A DNA stretch of 37,875 nucleotides from Treponema sp. (GCA_017470085.1 JAFUFE010000070.1:1-37875); one strand, 5' to 3'; numbered from the stretch's first letter, positions 7,387-16,377 are shown. Notes: generated from the letters alone by a model not told the origin. Numbers and translations: made by a program.

Positions 7387-8817
7387 TCATGCGTCAATAA
7401 GCTGTTTGAGTTCAGCCGCATCTTCTTCGCGCCAGTAGTCAGTGCCAGTAATGCCGCACGCCGATGCGATGAAAACAGGGTTTTTGCCTGCTTTTCGCTG
7501 CGCACGATAGTCGTTCAACACCGTGCGGTACGGCTTTGTGAGCAGCACGAGTACGGGCACATTGATCAACGCCATAATGCCCTGCGTCAAATCAGCAAGG
7601 TTGAATGCAAGATTCGTTTCCATAATGCAACCGATAAAGATTGCCGCAACGACAGTGATACGGAAAATAATAAAATTGCTCGGGCGGCGCACTATAAACA
7701 AAATGTTGCCTTCCGTATAAAAATAGTTTCCGATAATCGTGCTGAATGCGAACAGAAAAACCGACACCGTGAGGATAATGACGCCGATTTCTCCGAACTG
7801 GGACGCCACCGCTCGTTGCACTAACGGCAGTGCACCGCCTTCTGTAGAAACGCCCGTGCCGAGTACCATCAATGCTGTTGCAGAGCAAATGATAATCGTA
7901 TCGATATAGACAGCTATCATCTGTACATAGCCCTGCTTTATCGGGTGCGATGTCGCCACTGTTGCAGCCGCATTTGGTGCAGAGCCCATGCCTGCTTCGT
8001 TTGAATACAGACCGCGACGAATGCCTTGCATAATGGCGGAACCGGCGAATCCTCCGAGTATCGTCTTAAAATCAAATCCCTGCGAAAATATATCCGCAAA
8101 CACGCGCGGAATGTTTCCAATATTTTTAAATATAATAATCAGGCAGAAAATCAAATAGATAACGGCCATAATTGGCACCAAACGCTCGGTAATCCGCGCG
8201 ATGTGTTTTTGTCCACCAAAGACTGCATACGCGGTAACCGTCGCAAGCAGCAAGCCAATAACGATGAGCGTATACCGCTCCGAACCGACGTAGCGCTGCA
8301 ACCCGCTTATAATCAAATTCGCCTGAAGCAATTCATAGCCGTATGCAAACGTTGCTATCAAACTCACAGAAAAAATGACACCGAGCAGACGCGACTTGAG
8401 CGCTTTTTGAATGTAGTACGATGGCCCGCCGGTAAATGAACCGTCGCTCGTTTTTGTTTTATACACCTGTGCAAGCGTACTCTCTACGCATGCCGTTGCC
8501 CCACCAAGCAATGCCGTAAGCCACATCCAAAAAACGGCGCCTGATCCGCCTACAGCAATCGCCGTGGCCACGCCGGCAATATTTCCTACGCCAACACGAG
8601 ATGCCGTTGAAACCATGAGCGCTTGAAATCCGGAAAGCGATGTATTGTCCTTGCTTTTTTCAAACAACAGACGGATGCCTTCTCCAATACCGCGGAACTG
8701 TGCAAACGATCCGACAATCGTGTAGTACAGCCCACCAAGAATCAAGAGTGCTATTAAAATGTAGCTGTACAGGTAGTTGTTGAGTTGTGTAATAAAGCCG
8801 TCTACAATTTCCATCAT
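7387..8817 (-). CDS. alanine/glycine:cation symporter, AGCS family
   Basis: This 476-residue Na+-coupled amino-acid importer has about eleven membrane helices. AGCS hallmarks are GVGNIAGVATAIAVGGSGAVFWMW, then FTGGPSYYIQKAL, then GLYSNEAGMGSAPNAAA, then FAFSTIIGNYFYTE. GGATTTT-free start selection is simple: GGAGG (8825-8829) lies seven nt before ATG 8817, in tandem with ATG 8814. The frame upstream to 8958 has no homology. The gene ends against a truncated aminopeptidase, so it now borrows that gene's terminator. A second, broken AGCS start lies at 2368-2538. Alanine or glycine is the usual substrate, but other small amino acids are possible. Confidence 0.92.
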   Translation of the reverse strand: MMEIVDGFITQLNNYLYSYILIALLILGGLYYTIVGSFAQFRGIGEGIRLLFEKSKDNTSLSGFQALMVSTASRVGVGNIAGVATAIAVGGSGAVFWMWLTALLGGATACVESTLAQVYKTKTSDGSFTGGPSYYIQKALKSRLLGVIFSVSLIATFAYGYELLQANLIISGLQRYVGSERYTLIVIGLLLATVTAYAVFGGQKHIARITERLVPIMAVIYLIFCLIIIFKNIGNIPRVFADIFSQGFDFKTILGGFAGSAIMQGIRRGLYSNEAGMGSAPNAAATVATSHPIKQGYVQMIAVYIDTIIICSATALMVLGTGVSTEGGALPLVQRAVASQFGEIGVIILTVSVFLFAFSTIIGNYFYTEGNILFIVRRPSNFIIFRITVVAAIFIGCIMETNLAFNLADLTQGIMALINVPVLVLLTKPYRTVLNDYRAQRKAGKNPVFIASACGITGTDYWREEDAAELKQLIDA

Positions 8818-9008
8818 TTTTATACCTCCGTAAAATTGCGCACGCAGCAAAGAGCAACTTTCAAACGCGTATAATTTGTGCGCATCTTGCGCGCATACAA
8901 AAACTTTGATTTTCGGCAGAAACCCGACGACAAACAGATATACGCTCCAGCAGTGCACATGTTGCCTATCTGTTAGAATCGATGAGTGTCCGTTTTAGTC
9001 CGCATTAT

Positions 9009-9038
9009 ATTATACGTATTTTTGCCATAGGTGCGCAA
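9009..9038 (-). promoter_or_regulatory. putative promoter of the AGCS symporter
   Basis: TTGCGC (9033-9038), 18-nt spacer, TATAAT (9009-9014); a second overlapping TATAAT lies at 9004-9009. The resulting 5' leader would be about 180 nt, and I saw no recognisable riboswitch in it. Confidence 0.4.
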
Positions 9039-9056
9039 GCAAACAAAACTATTGAT

Positions 9057-9144
9057 AAAAACGGCTATCGGGAATTATTGTGGCAGAGCATCTGGCAGTA
9101 GAACAACAACGGCAACACGGTAGCTGCGTACCATTCCCTGCCGT
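9057..9144 (-). terminator. putative branched terminator of the ModF-like gene
   Basis: On the minus strand, ACGGC/GCCGT and GGGAAT/ATTCCC arms (9061-9144) enclose smaller hairpins and are followed by a five-T run. It lies immediately after the ModF-like stop codon. Confidence 0.4.
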
Positions 9145-9149
9145 CAGTT

Positions 9150-10814
9150 TTATTTTTCAATAATGCGGTACATTGGTGTCTGACCGGGGCACAGTTCCAA
9201 TATATGTCGCTCGCAGGCGAGCACTTCATCACGTTCGTGCGTTACGTGTAGCAGCGTGGTACTCCCAATTTCTGCAATCGTTTCGAGCAAATCAAGCACG
9301 CGTTGTCGAGAGTGCGCGTCAAGTCCGTGACACGGCTCATCCAAAATTAAAAGGGGAGGGCACTTAACCACTGCCCGTAAAATCAAAATCATCCGCTGCT
9401 CGCCGTAGCTCAATGCACTAAACGATTCTGATTCCCGTCCGGCAAATCCGCCCAAAGCAAGCCACGAACGCGCTGCGAGCCGGTCAGCATCAGCGGCCGA
9501 TATATACAGGCCGATTGAATCGTAAAATCCTGAAACAATGACATCTTCTAATGCGATTGAACCAACCATACGGTATTCAACGTGCAGTCGATACGACACG
9601 ATACCGAGCTGCTTTTTAATATCCCAGATGGATTCTCCTGAACCGCGCCGCTGACCGAATATGCGGACATCATTGGCAAATACTTGCGTATTGTCCCCGG
9701 TGATCAATTCCAAAAACGTTGTTTTTCCGGAGCCGTTCGGACCACGGATTAACCAGTGTTCGTGCGCGCGCAGTGACCACGACACATCTATAAGCACCCG
9801 GTTGTCTCCCCAGCCGACAGACACATGGTTCATTTCAACGAGAACGGCAGACGTTTCAGCGGCGGATGTATCCGTGCGGTGTTGTTCGCTGTCTACCGGC
9901 CGTCCTTGAGCAGAATATTCTGACTTACCAGCCATGAGTGCCCGCTCGTGCGCTAATGCGGCAACACCGTGTGTGAAAACCACTTTTTGTCCGGCATGTA
10001 CTGCCACATGAGCAGACTCGCGTTCCCGCAGCAGCTGTTCATAGCGATCCCGCTCACCACAAAATGAAATCGCGCCGTCAGTAAATTCCAAAACATGCGT
10101 AATCGCATCAGGAACTTCCACATATCGTTCCAACGATATAATGATATACGGAAAAACCGCTTCGTCAGCAGGAGAAGTACGTTGTCGCTGCGCCATCGTA
10201 TTAAAGAACGTAAGCAAAACAGTCCGACTGTCGGCATCAAGCCCCGTAAATGGATCGCTCAAAATGAGCAGCTTTTTTCCCGAAACGAGCGCGCGCGCCA
10301 GCAACGTGCGGCGGATTTCTCCTGTTGACATATACCGCAGCCCTCGCTTCAAAATATGGGCAACGCCACACACCTGTACCGCCGGATGTGCTTCAATGTG
10401 TTGCGCAGCTTCCGGAAGCAGCGCGCCGTTTTTTACTATACCGACCAGCGGCTCCGCAATAAACAGCTGCCCCGTTCGCCCAATATCGATGCCGCCCGGT
10501 GTGTATTCGCTTTCATCGTTCAGACGCTCTTCTGCAATAACTTGTGCTGCGCGCTCAAGAGACACGACTTCAACCGAATCTCCGAATGACGTCGTTACGC
10601 ACGCACGCGAGTCGTGCGGTGTATCATCGGCAGTAATGCAGAACCGCCCGGCCAGTGCTTCAAGAAAAAATGACTTTCCGCTGCCGTTTGCACCGATAAT
10701 CAGCCACACTTCGCCGCGCCGCATCGTCCACGACAAGTTAGATAAAAACGTCTGACGACCGTCACTTACAGAACAGTGTTCAAGTCTAATCAGCGGAGAA
10801 TCTGCCACGTGCAT
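9150..10814 (-). CDS. duplicated ABC ATPase, ModF/PhrA-like
   Basis: This 554-residue cytoplasmic protein carries two ABC ATPase domains and no membrane segment. Domain 1: Walker A GANGSGKS (41-48), signature STGEIRRTLLARAL, Walker B LLILSDPFTGLD. Domain 2: Walker A GPNGSGKT, signature LSYGEQRMILILRAV, Walker B LLILDEPCHGLD, followed by LLHVTHERDE. This matches the E. coli ModF (PhrA) architecture, often linked to molybdate transport although its role is unclear. In domain 1 Asp replaces the usual Walker-B Glu (SDP), so only the second site may hydrolyse efficiently. ATG 10814 is chosen because homology starts there; an extended -10 box lies six nt upstream and there is no ribosome binding site. 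Confidence 0.82.
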   Translation of the reverse strand: MHVADSPLIRLEHCSVSDGRQTFLSNLSWTMRRGEVWLIIGANGSGKSFFLEALAGRFCITADDTPHDSRACVTTSFGDSVEVVSLERAAQVIAEERLNDESEYTPGGIDIGRTGQLFIAEPLVGIVKNGALLPEAAQHIEAHPAVQVCGVAHILKRGLRYMSTGEIRRTLLARALVSGKKLLILSDPFTGLDADSRTVLLTFFNTMAQRQRTSPADEAVFPYIIISLERYVEVPDAITHVLEFTDGAISFCGERDRYEQLLRERESAHVAVHAGQKVVFTHGVAALAHERALMAGKSEYSAQGRPVDSEQHRTDTSAAETSAVLVEMNHVSVGWGDNRVLIDVSWSLRAHEHWLIRGPNGSGKTTFLELITGDNTQVFANDVRIFGQRRGSGESIWDIKKQLGIVSYRLHVEYRMVGSIALEDVIVSGFYDSIGLYISAADADRLAARSWLALGGFAGRESESFSALSYGEQRMILILRAVVKCPPLLILDEPCHGLDAHSRQRVLDLLETIAEIGSTTLLHVTHERDEVLACERHILELCPGQTPMYRIIEK

Positions 10815-10820
10815 GCGCAC

Positions 10821-10829
10821 ACTATAGCA
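10821..10829 (-). promoter_or_regulatory. extended -10 promoter of the ModF-like gene, leaderless type
   Basis: TGC-TATAGT on the minus strand (10821-10829), ending six nt before ATG 10814. No good -35 was found, as is common for extended -10 promoters. Confidence 0.5.
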
Positions 10830-11213
10830 TAAAACCGTGATTAATACGAGTGAATACAGACGAACGCAATTCATCTGGAGAATAATAGTAATTCGACTTT
10901 TCCGCCGGCAATCAATACGATCGATGCTGCTCTTGCACAGATGCACTATTTTGTCAATAATATATGGAGCGCTATAGAGGCATGGTTGTAAACAATTTGC
11001 GTATTGCCCGCAGCACTAATTGAACTGGCACAGACCGAAAAAAATTAGCGCTTCAATAGTGCCGTCATTTTTCAACGGGACGTATGCTGCGGATTATTCT
11101 GTAATCGCACTGATGTATGAACCGCACTGCTCTATAACGAGGAACACACTTATTGAACCTGATGATTGTGCGTAGTAGTTACTGAATCACTGATACTTTT
11201 GGAGGATTTTGAC
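10830..11213. other. divergent intergenic region
   Basis: No gene was seen. It separates the ModF-like gene from the divergent antiporter. A TTGAAC at about 11154 may be the antiporter -35, but the -10 box is poor, so no promoter is assigned. Confidence 0.3.
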
Positions 11214-12827
11214 ATGACGAGTTTTGGCATATGGGGAATTATTCCACCACTTCTGGCAATCGTACTTGCATTCATCACAAAAGATGTGATCGTTTCATTG
11301 TTTTTAGGAATACTATCGGGAACGCTCATTGTAGCAGGAGGAAATCCAGCACTAGCGCTGATGAACTTGTCCGACCTGCTTGCCACCGCGCTCGCTGACG
11401 GCTGGAACATTCGCATCTTTTTATTCTGCGCACTGCTGGGTGCATTGATTGGTATGATGTCGCGGACGGGAGCCGCAGCTTCATTCGGCCGCTGGGCATC
11501 TGCAAAGCTTAAAACGGGAACGGGCGCCCAGTTTATGACCTTTCTTTTTGGCATAATTATTTTCATAGACGACTATTTTAATTCACTGACAGTTGGTACA
11601 GTGATGCGTCCTATCAGCGACAAAACAAACGTATCACGCGCAAAACTCAGCTTCATCATCGATTCAACGGCAGCTCCGGTGTGCATCCTCGCACCGATTT
11701 CAAGTTGGGTAGTAACAGTCATGTCGATCGTGCGCGATTCAGAAGGATTTTCGCTGCTGAATATGTCGCCGCTCGAATTTTTTGTCAGAGCGATTCCGTA
11801 CAATCTCTACGCGCTTGGCGTGTTGCTTTTTGTCTTGCTCATTATTTTTACAAAGCGCGATTTTGGCCCGATGCGTGCTGCCGAACAACGTGCACAAACC
11901 GGAACGCTTTATAATGCAGAAAAGTACGGAAGCGTTTCTGCCGATATCGCAGAACGCGCCGGCAGCAGCGCCCAACCAGTCGACATGCTTTTCCCGATTG
12001 TGTTGCTCATAGCAGCTGCGCTCGTATTTTTTCCCGTAACAACATGGATGAATACAGTTGACGGTGAAACGGTTACGTCATTCGGGCAAGCAGTCAGCAT
12101 ATTGTCACTCGGCGACGCGTTCAAAAATACCGATGCGTCAGTCGCGTTATTTTATGCAATCATCTTCACCATTTTCGGCACCTATATATATTATCTGGCG
12201 CGGCGGCTTCTAACGCTTTCAGAAACAGGAGAAGCGCTGCGGGACGGCATTAAGTCAATGGTCCCAGCGCTGATTATATTATCTATGGCGTGGACAATCG
12301 GTATGATTATAAAATCTGCGCCGGCAGATGGCGGATTAGGGCTCGGGACATTCCTTTCTGAAATCGTCGTGAACAATCGATTTCCTATCAGTGTTATTCC
12401 TGTGATTGTATTTTTCCTTTCGGCAGTCATTTCATTTGCAACAGGTACCAGCTGGGGAACGTTCAGCATTATGATTCCGATTGTCATGCCGATTGTGACG
12501 GGGCTCGCCCAAGCAGCAGATATGTCGCAGACCACGCTGGTAAATGAAGCATTCATCGCCATTAGCGCGGTAATCGGCGGCGCCGTATTCGGTGATCACG
12601 CTTCTCCGATTTCAGACACGACGATTCTTTCTTCAACGGGAGCAAACTGTCCGCATCTTGAGCACGTGGCCACGCAGATGCCGTATGCGATTTTTGTAGC
12701 GATATGTTCCGGCGTCGGATTTTTGATAGGCGGACTTGTGCAGAATATTTTCTTTGCATGGCTTTCGTTGCTAGCGGTAATGGCAGTGGGCCTCACCATT
12801 CTGCCAAAACGGTACACAGCACAATAA
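11214..12827 (+). CDS. NhaC-family Na+/H+ antiporter
   Basis: This 537-residue inner-membrane protein has about 12 hydrophobic helices. NhaC-type landmarks are IIPPLLAIVLAFITKDVI at the N-terminus, FLFGIIIFIDDYFNSLTVG (acidic membrane motif), FIIDSTAAPVCILAPISSW, SFATGTSWGTFSIMIPI and GGAVFGDHASPISDTTILS. It exchanges Na+ for H+; related members exchange dicarboxylates or amines, so the substrate is inferred. ATG 11214 has GGAGGA (11201-11206) about eight nt away; the reading frame extends upstream without homology. A GCTGCCG/CGGCAGC hairpin lies about 40 nt past the stop. Confidence 0.9.
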   Translation: MTSFGIWGIIPPLLAIVLAFITKDVIVSLFLGILSGTLIVAGGNPALALMNLSDLLATALADGWNIRIFLFCALLGALIGMMSRTGAAASFGRWASAKLKTGTGAQFMTFLFGIIIFIDDYFNSLTVGTVMRPISDKTNVSRAKLSFIIDSTAAPVCILAPISSWVVTVMSIVRDSEGFSLLNMSPLEFFVRAIPYNLYALGVLLFVLLIIFTKRDFGPMRAAEQRAQTGTLYNAEKYGSVSADIAERAGSSAQPVDMLFPIVLLIAAALVFFPVTTWMNTVDGETVTSFGQAVSILSLGDAFKNTDASVALFYAIIFTIFGTYIYYLARRLLTLSETGEALRDGIKSMVPALIILSMAWTIGMIIKSAPADGGLGLGTFLSEIVVNNRFPISVIPVIVFFLSAVISFATGTSWGTFSIMIPIVMPIVTGLAQAADMSQTTLVNEAFIAISAVIGGAVFGDHASPISDTTILSSTGANCPHLEHVATQMPYAIFVAICSGVGFLIGGLVQNIFFAWLSLLAVMAVGLTILPKRYTAQ

Positions 12828-12869
12828 CAACGCGCGCATCTGCGGAAAACTGATTTTTGTACATGAACG

Positions 12870-12889
12870 GCTGCCGATACAGCGGCAGC
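12870..12889 (+). terminator. hairpin downstream of the antiporter gene
   Basis: GCTGCCG-ATACAG-CGGCAGC, a perfect 7-bp stem about 40 nt after the stop codon. There is no T-run behind it, so it may be a rho-dependent or mRNA-stabilising structure. Confidence 0.3.
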
Positions 12890-13053
12890 TTGACACACTG
12901 TTCTGAACTGGTTCCCCGATGAAGCAACCTATTGACACACCGCACACCGTTTCAGAATGTAATGCCATTTGTAATGATGCTGTGGAAAATGCGTGCCAAA
13001 CAATCGGAACGCTGCGGCAGAAAAATATAAGTATGGTCGACCGGCGCTGTTTT

Positions 13054-13062
13054 TGGTATACT
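13054..13062 (+). promoter_or_regulatory. extended -10 promoter of the flavodoxin gene
   Basis: TGG-TATACT (13054-13062) lies about 32 nt before the start codon and ahead of a good ribosome binding site. The -35 region TGGTCG is weak. Confidence 0.4.
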
Positions 13063-13094
13063 GTTTCTGCGGCATTGTGCCGCATGGAGGCAGC

Positions 13095-13538
13095 ATGAAA
13101 ACAGTGATTATATATTATTCCAAGCACCACGGAAATACAGAAAAATTGATACAGGCTATTGCAGCAACGAATGACGTAACGCTCATCGACTGTACGAAAG
13201 TGCGCACGATCGAATTGTCACAGTACGATCGTATCGGATTTGCTTCAGGCATCTACTACCACAGCTTTGCCAAACCATTGTTGAAATGTGCGGCAGAAAA
13301 TCTACCACAGGGAAAAGCGGTATTTTTTATTGCCACCTGCGGGGCACCGCGAAAAAATTATTTTACCGCTATCCGGCGAATCGCACAAGACAAGCACTGC
13401 ATTGAACTGGGAACATATCGCTGTCGCGGATTCGATACGTTCGGACCGTTCCGGCTGATTGGCGGCATTGCAAAAGGTCATCCGACGGAAAAAGAAATCG
13501 CCGATGCGGTAGCATTTTACAATGCTTTGGGAACGTAA
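13095..13538 (+). CDS. flavodoxin family protein
   Basis: This 147-residue protein has a flavodoxin fold: the FMN phosphate-binding loop YYSKHHGNTEKL near the N-terminus (usually S/T-x-T-G-x-T), DRIGFASGIYYHSF as the second loop, and AVFFIATCGAP as the third strand and loop. The central His-Gly in the first loop is a family variation. It is probably a low-potential one-electron carrier or an FMN quinone reductase-like protein; the partner is unknown. GGAGG (13086-13090) is four nt before ATG 13095. It ends tail-to-tail with yhbY. Confidence 0.85.
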   Translation: MKTVIIYYSKHHGNTEKLIQAIAATNDVTLIDCTKVRTIELSQYDRIGFASGIYYHSFAKPLLKCAAENLPQGKAVFFIATCGAPRKNYFTAIRRIAQDKHCIELGTYRCRGFDTFGPFRLIGGIAKGHPTEKEIADAVAFYNALGT

Positions 13539-13574
13539 TTCTCCCGACGGCGGAACGCACCAGGTATGTTGTTT

Positions 13575-13602
13575 GCCGTAAAAAACAGTTTATACGGCAG
13601 CA
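13575..13602. terminator. inverted repeat between convergent genes
   Basis: TGCCGTA/TACGGCA (7 bp) with an A-rich loop lies between the flavodoxin and yhbY stops. It could serve both directions, but no strong T-run follows. The edges are approximate. Confidence 0.25.
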
Positions 13603-13675
13603 GCCCTGCGCACCCGGTGCACGACACGCCAGTTTAACCAAAACCGCAGCATGCGTACAAAGCGCCGTGCAACCA

Positions 13676-13981
13676 TCAGTCAAATGTAATACCGTATTTC
13701 CGCCGTTCTGCGGAGGCTGCCGGACGATAGAATATAGCGATGTTGCCTATCACGCGAACAAGCGCGGCGCTGCACTGCGCTGCAAGGCTGTCTGCCAGGG
13801 TATGCTTTTGCTCTTTGAAATCGATAAATTTTACCTTGATTAATTCATGAACACGCAACATGTGATCCGTTTGTGCAACGACGTGTTCGGTTAAACCCTG
13901 CTGCCCAATGTGGACAACAGGATGCAGTCGATGCGCCGCCCCTGACAGATATTTTCGATGACTGCTGGTAAGGTCGTTCAT
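13676..13981 (-). CDS. yhbY: YhbY family RNA-binding protein (CRM domain)
   Basis: This protein of about 101 residues is one CRM domain: HRKYLSGAAHRLHPVVHIGQQGLTE, then LIKVKF, then GNIAIFYRP. The GxxG-type loop (IGQQG) is the RNA-binding feature. YhbY associates with pre-50S ribosomes in E. coli. ATG 13981 is favoured over ATG 13987: a TTGTAA-17-TAGTAT promoter ends exactly six nt before 13981, whereas 13987 would abut the -10 box. No Shine-Dalgarno sequence is present, so it is another leaderless candidate. Confidence 0.88.
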   Translation of the reverse strand: MNDLTSSHRKYLSGAAHRLHPVVHIGQQGLTEHVVAQTDHMLRVHELIKVKFIDFKEQKHTLADSLAAQCSAALVRVIGNIAIFYRPAASAERRKYGITFD

Positions 13982-13987
13982 TCCCAT

Positions 13988-14016
13988 ATACTACCACAGC
14001 GGAGGAACGCTTACAA
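13988..14016 (-). promoter_or_regulatory. promoter of yhbY, leaderless type
   Basis: TTGTAA (14011-14016), 17-nt spacer, TAGTAT (13988-13993); the -10 ends six nt before ATG 13981. Confidence 0.55.
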
Positions 14017-14317
14017 TAACCCGTCCATGAAGACGTACGAGCGCCACCGTAAGTGCACACGCAAAGACACATTATTTTCTGCACTTTCCGCACGCATGGA
14101 CTGACGCGTATTTTGCGACACGTACATATCCTTGCGTTTTCCGCATAAAACGCGACGGAGCAAATCTGTACTATAAAACAACATGTTTTTCTATATCAGC
14201 CATATTATCGGCCAACGGCCATACTCCCGTCGCCATATAGGAACAATTACTCTGTTTATGTACAAAGAAAATGTACATAAATTGCCTATTTTAGGTGATT
14301 TTTTTCCAAAAATACAC

Positions 14318-14323
14318 TATAAT
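14318..14323 (+). promoter_or_regulatory. -10 box before the FGE-like gene
   Basis: A perfect TATAAT, 12 nt before ATG 14336. The transcript would have a leader of only about 5 nt. No clear -35. Confidence 0.4.
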
Positions 14324-14335
14324 ATCTCCATCGTT

Positions 14336-15118
14336 ATGTTGCTATTTATAAATGGTGGAACATTTCAGATGGGCTCTTCAACCGGCATGGCCGACGAACG
14401 CCCTGTCCATTCAGTAACGCTTTCGAATTTTCTGATGGATAACTACCAGACAACACAGGAAAGCTGGCAAGAAGTCATGGGGACAAATCCGTCATATTTT
14501 GCGATAAATCCTGCCCCGCTTGAAATTCAACTGCGTCGTCCGGTAGAGCGCATCAGTCAATACGATGCCTTTGTCTATTGCAACAGACGCAGCGTAAAAG
14601 AAGGCTTCACGCCCTGCTACGTCATCAAAGGGACTGACAACTGCCAGGACTGGGGGGACGTTCCGCTGTCCGCCGATCCAGAATGGAACAACGTGTATTG
14701 CCGATGGGATGCGGACGGCTATCGGCTACCGACGGAGGCTGAATGGGAATACGCGGCACGGAGCGGTCAGACAGCAAACGCGCCACATCGCAGCACGGAT
14801 GAAGAAGCGTGGAATAAAGACAATAGCGGAATGATTACCCACGGCGTTGGATTGAAAAAACCGAATCAGTTTGGTCTGTACGATATGTTCGGCAACGTGT
14901 GGGAATGGTGTTGGGATTCGTACACAAGCTACACGGAAGACGCGTGCAGCGATCCACACGAACAGGCGGTGTCGGACATTTCGATTGACCGCATCGGACG
15001 CGGTGGCGCATGGAACGCGGAACCGTCAGACTGTACGCCATTTTTCAGAAATGGTGGCAGCCCCGCTGCCCGGTACAGTTTTATCGGAATGCGTGTTGTC
15101 CGATCAATCAGCGGGTAG
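14336..15118 (+). CDS. SUMF1/formylglycine-generating-enzyme-like protein
   Basis: This 260-residue FGE-sulfatase domain protein has GGTFQMGSSTG at the very start, then TQESWQEVMGTNPSYF, YRLPTEAEWEYAARSG, FGLYDMFGNVWEWC and RGGAWNAEPSDC...GMRVV at the end. These are all family blocks. In true FGE the last block is GGSWxCxxxxCR with two active-site Cys; here the first is absent (WNAE) and one Cys remains, so it is unlikely to oxidise sulfatase cysteines. Similar proteins act as sugar- or protein-binding modules or modify other substrates. ATG 14336 lies close to a TATAAT box with no ribosome binding site. An in-frame ATG at 14258 would add 26 residues but lacks support. Confidence 0.8.
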   Translation: MLLFINGGTFQMGSSTGMADERPVHSVTLSNFLMDNYQTTQESWQEVMGTNPSYFAINPAPLEIQLRRPVERISQYDAFVYCNRRSVKEGFTPCYVIKGTDNCQDWGDVPLSADPEWNNVYCRWDADGYRLPTEAEWEYAARSGQTANAPHRSTDEEAWNKDNSGMITHGVGLKKPNQFGLYDMFGNVWEWCWDSYTSYTEDACSDPHEQAVSDISIDRIGRGGAWNAEPSDCTPFFRNGGSPAARYSFIGMRVVRSISG

Positions 15119-15133
15119 CGCTGGCCGCCGCGC

Positions 15134-15745
15134 CTACGATTCAATACAGGAAATAATGACTGTGGCGCACTCATCAAGGCTCATCGAACTACTTTTTAAG
15201 CACAGCTCATAATTCCGTACATCATCCCACACCCGGTCGGTATTGTACCGATAGTACAATTTTCGCTTTTTATCGAGCCCCTCTAAAAATTTACGCATGT
15301 CTTTCGCTTCGACGTTATACAGTTCTTTATAAGTATCGGAAACCTGCTTGATACGGTAGTCTATATCCGCATGAACGAATACCCGAAAACAGTCAGTGCG
15401 ATCGCGCAAGATGTAATCCGCACATCGCCCAACAATAACGCACGGCGCTTCATCGGCAATTTCCTTGATGATATTGTATTGCATAACATACAGTTTATCG
15501 AACACGGATTGTCCAGTCAAAAAACTGCCGAAACCGGCCGGCACACTGTATGCCAAATGTTGCCCGGCGGCCGCGGATTCGCCTTTCTCTTCAATGAACT
15601 CCTTTGCTAATCCGCTTTTCTCCGCAATCTTTTCAATCAAATTGCGATCATAAATTTTCCAGCCAAGCCGCGTGGCAACTCTCTGTGCAATCAAGCGGCC
15701 GCCGCTGCCAAATTCGCGGCTGATTGTAATAACTCGTGTTTTCAT
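15134..15745 (-). CDS. cytidylate kinase-like family protein
   Basis: This 203-residue P-loop protein begins VITISREFGSGGRLIAQRVA, the phosphate-binding loop of the cytidylate-kinase-like family. DRNLIEKIAEKSG and CVIVGRCADYIL follow, then the lid-like RIKQV...KKRKLYYRYNTDRVWDD region. It phosphorylates a nucleotide or small molecule; it differs from canonical Cmk, whose loop is GPxGAGKG-like, so the substrate is uncertain. AGAGGGA lies just before ATG 15745. It is convergent with the FGE-like gene, with 15 nt between stops. Confidence 0.85.
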   Translation of the reverse strand: MKTRVITISREFGSGGRLIAQRVATRLGWKIYDRNLIEKIAEKSGLAKEFIEEKGESAAAGQHLAYSVPAGFGSFLTGQSVFDKLYVMQYNIIKEIADEAPCVIVGRCADYILRDRTDCFRVFVHADIDYRIKQVSDTYKELYNVEAKDMRKFLEGLDKKRKLYYRYNTDRVWDDVRNYELCLKSSSMSLDECATVIISCIES

Positions 15746-16377
15746 AATTCCCTCTAATCAATACAAGCGATGCGCCAGTGCACTGCACGCACCCATAAGG
15801 CTATACTATAGCAAGCTTTAGTATAAATTGTTTTGCGGAAAATGCATATGACTTTTAGCAAATTTTTTTTAAAATTTTATATATGGCTACGGTACCGAAA
15901 AACCGGTGAAATACCGGCCGCTGATTCAAACGAAAGCACACATCACGTTGATACGATAGTACTCAAACAATTTTCATTCCGGTTTGTCATTACCGCTTTC
16001 ATTAAAGGACACCAAATGGCCAGATGCCAGAGAACAATAAAAGCCGACGGTTGTTCTGCATGAATAAAAAAACAGGGGTTGTCCGAAAAAAGTAGCCTGA
16101 CCAGTATGTTATATAACTTTTCGGACAACCCCCGGACAGATATCTGTCTGACCGTTGTTTTATTCCCTGAATTTTACGCTAGGAGCGTATATGCCCGCGC
16201 CCATACAACAGTCGCCGGATAGAGCCATAAATGACGCGTTATGGTAAGCCACCGGATATCCTCCGTGCTTCTCCGAGCTTCTGTTCCAACACAGTATACT
16301 CTGTTATTTTCCACTATGACAATTTGAATTCAAGATATCTCCCCAAAAATTAATTTTCAAACACACCAGATAGTTCC
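15746..16377. other. long intergenic region with a MITE-like element
   Basis: No supported gene. A frame at 15833-16063 (76 codons) has a faint GGA upstream but no homology I recognise. The main structure is the inverted-repeat element at 16062-16164, described separately. Confidence 0.4.
16062..16164. mobile_element. MITE-like nested inverted repeat
   Basis: A perfect 15-bp inverted repeat GGGGTTGTCCGAAAA (16075-16089) / TTTTCGGACAACCCC (16118-16132) has a 28-nt loop. It is flanked by a 14-nt palindrome GACAGATATCTGTC (16135-16148) and by outer arms GAATAAAA (16062-16069) / TTTTATTC (16157-16164). It has no coding capacity and is the only copy in the window. Size and symmetry suggest a miniature transposable element or repeat; a bidirectional terminator is the alternative. 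Confidence 0.45.

Noticed and set aside
15833-16063. 76-codon plus-strand frame (MTFSKFFLKFYIWL...)
   Set aside because: No recognised homology, poor ribosome binding site, and it ends inside the spacer near the MITE-like repeat.
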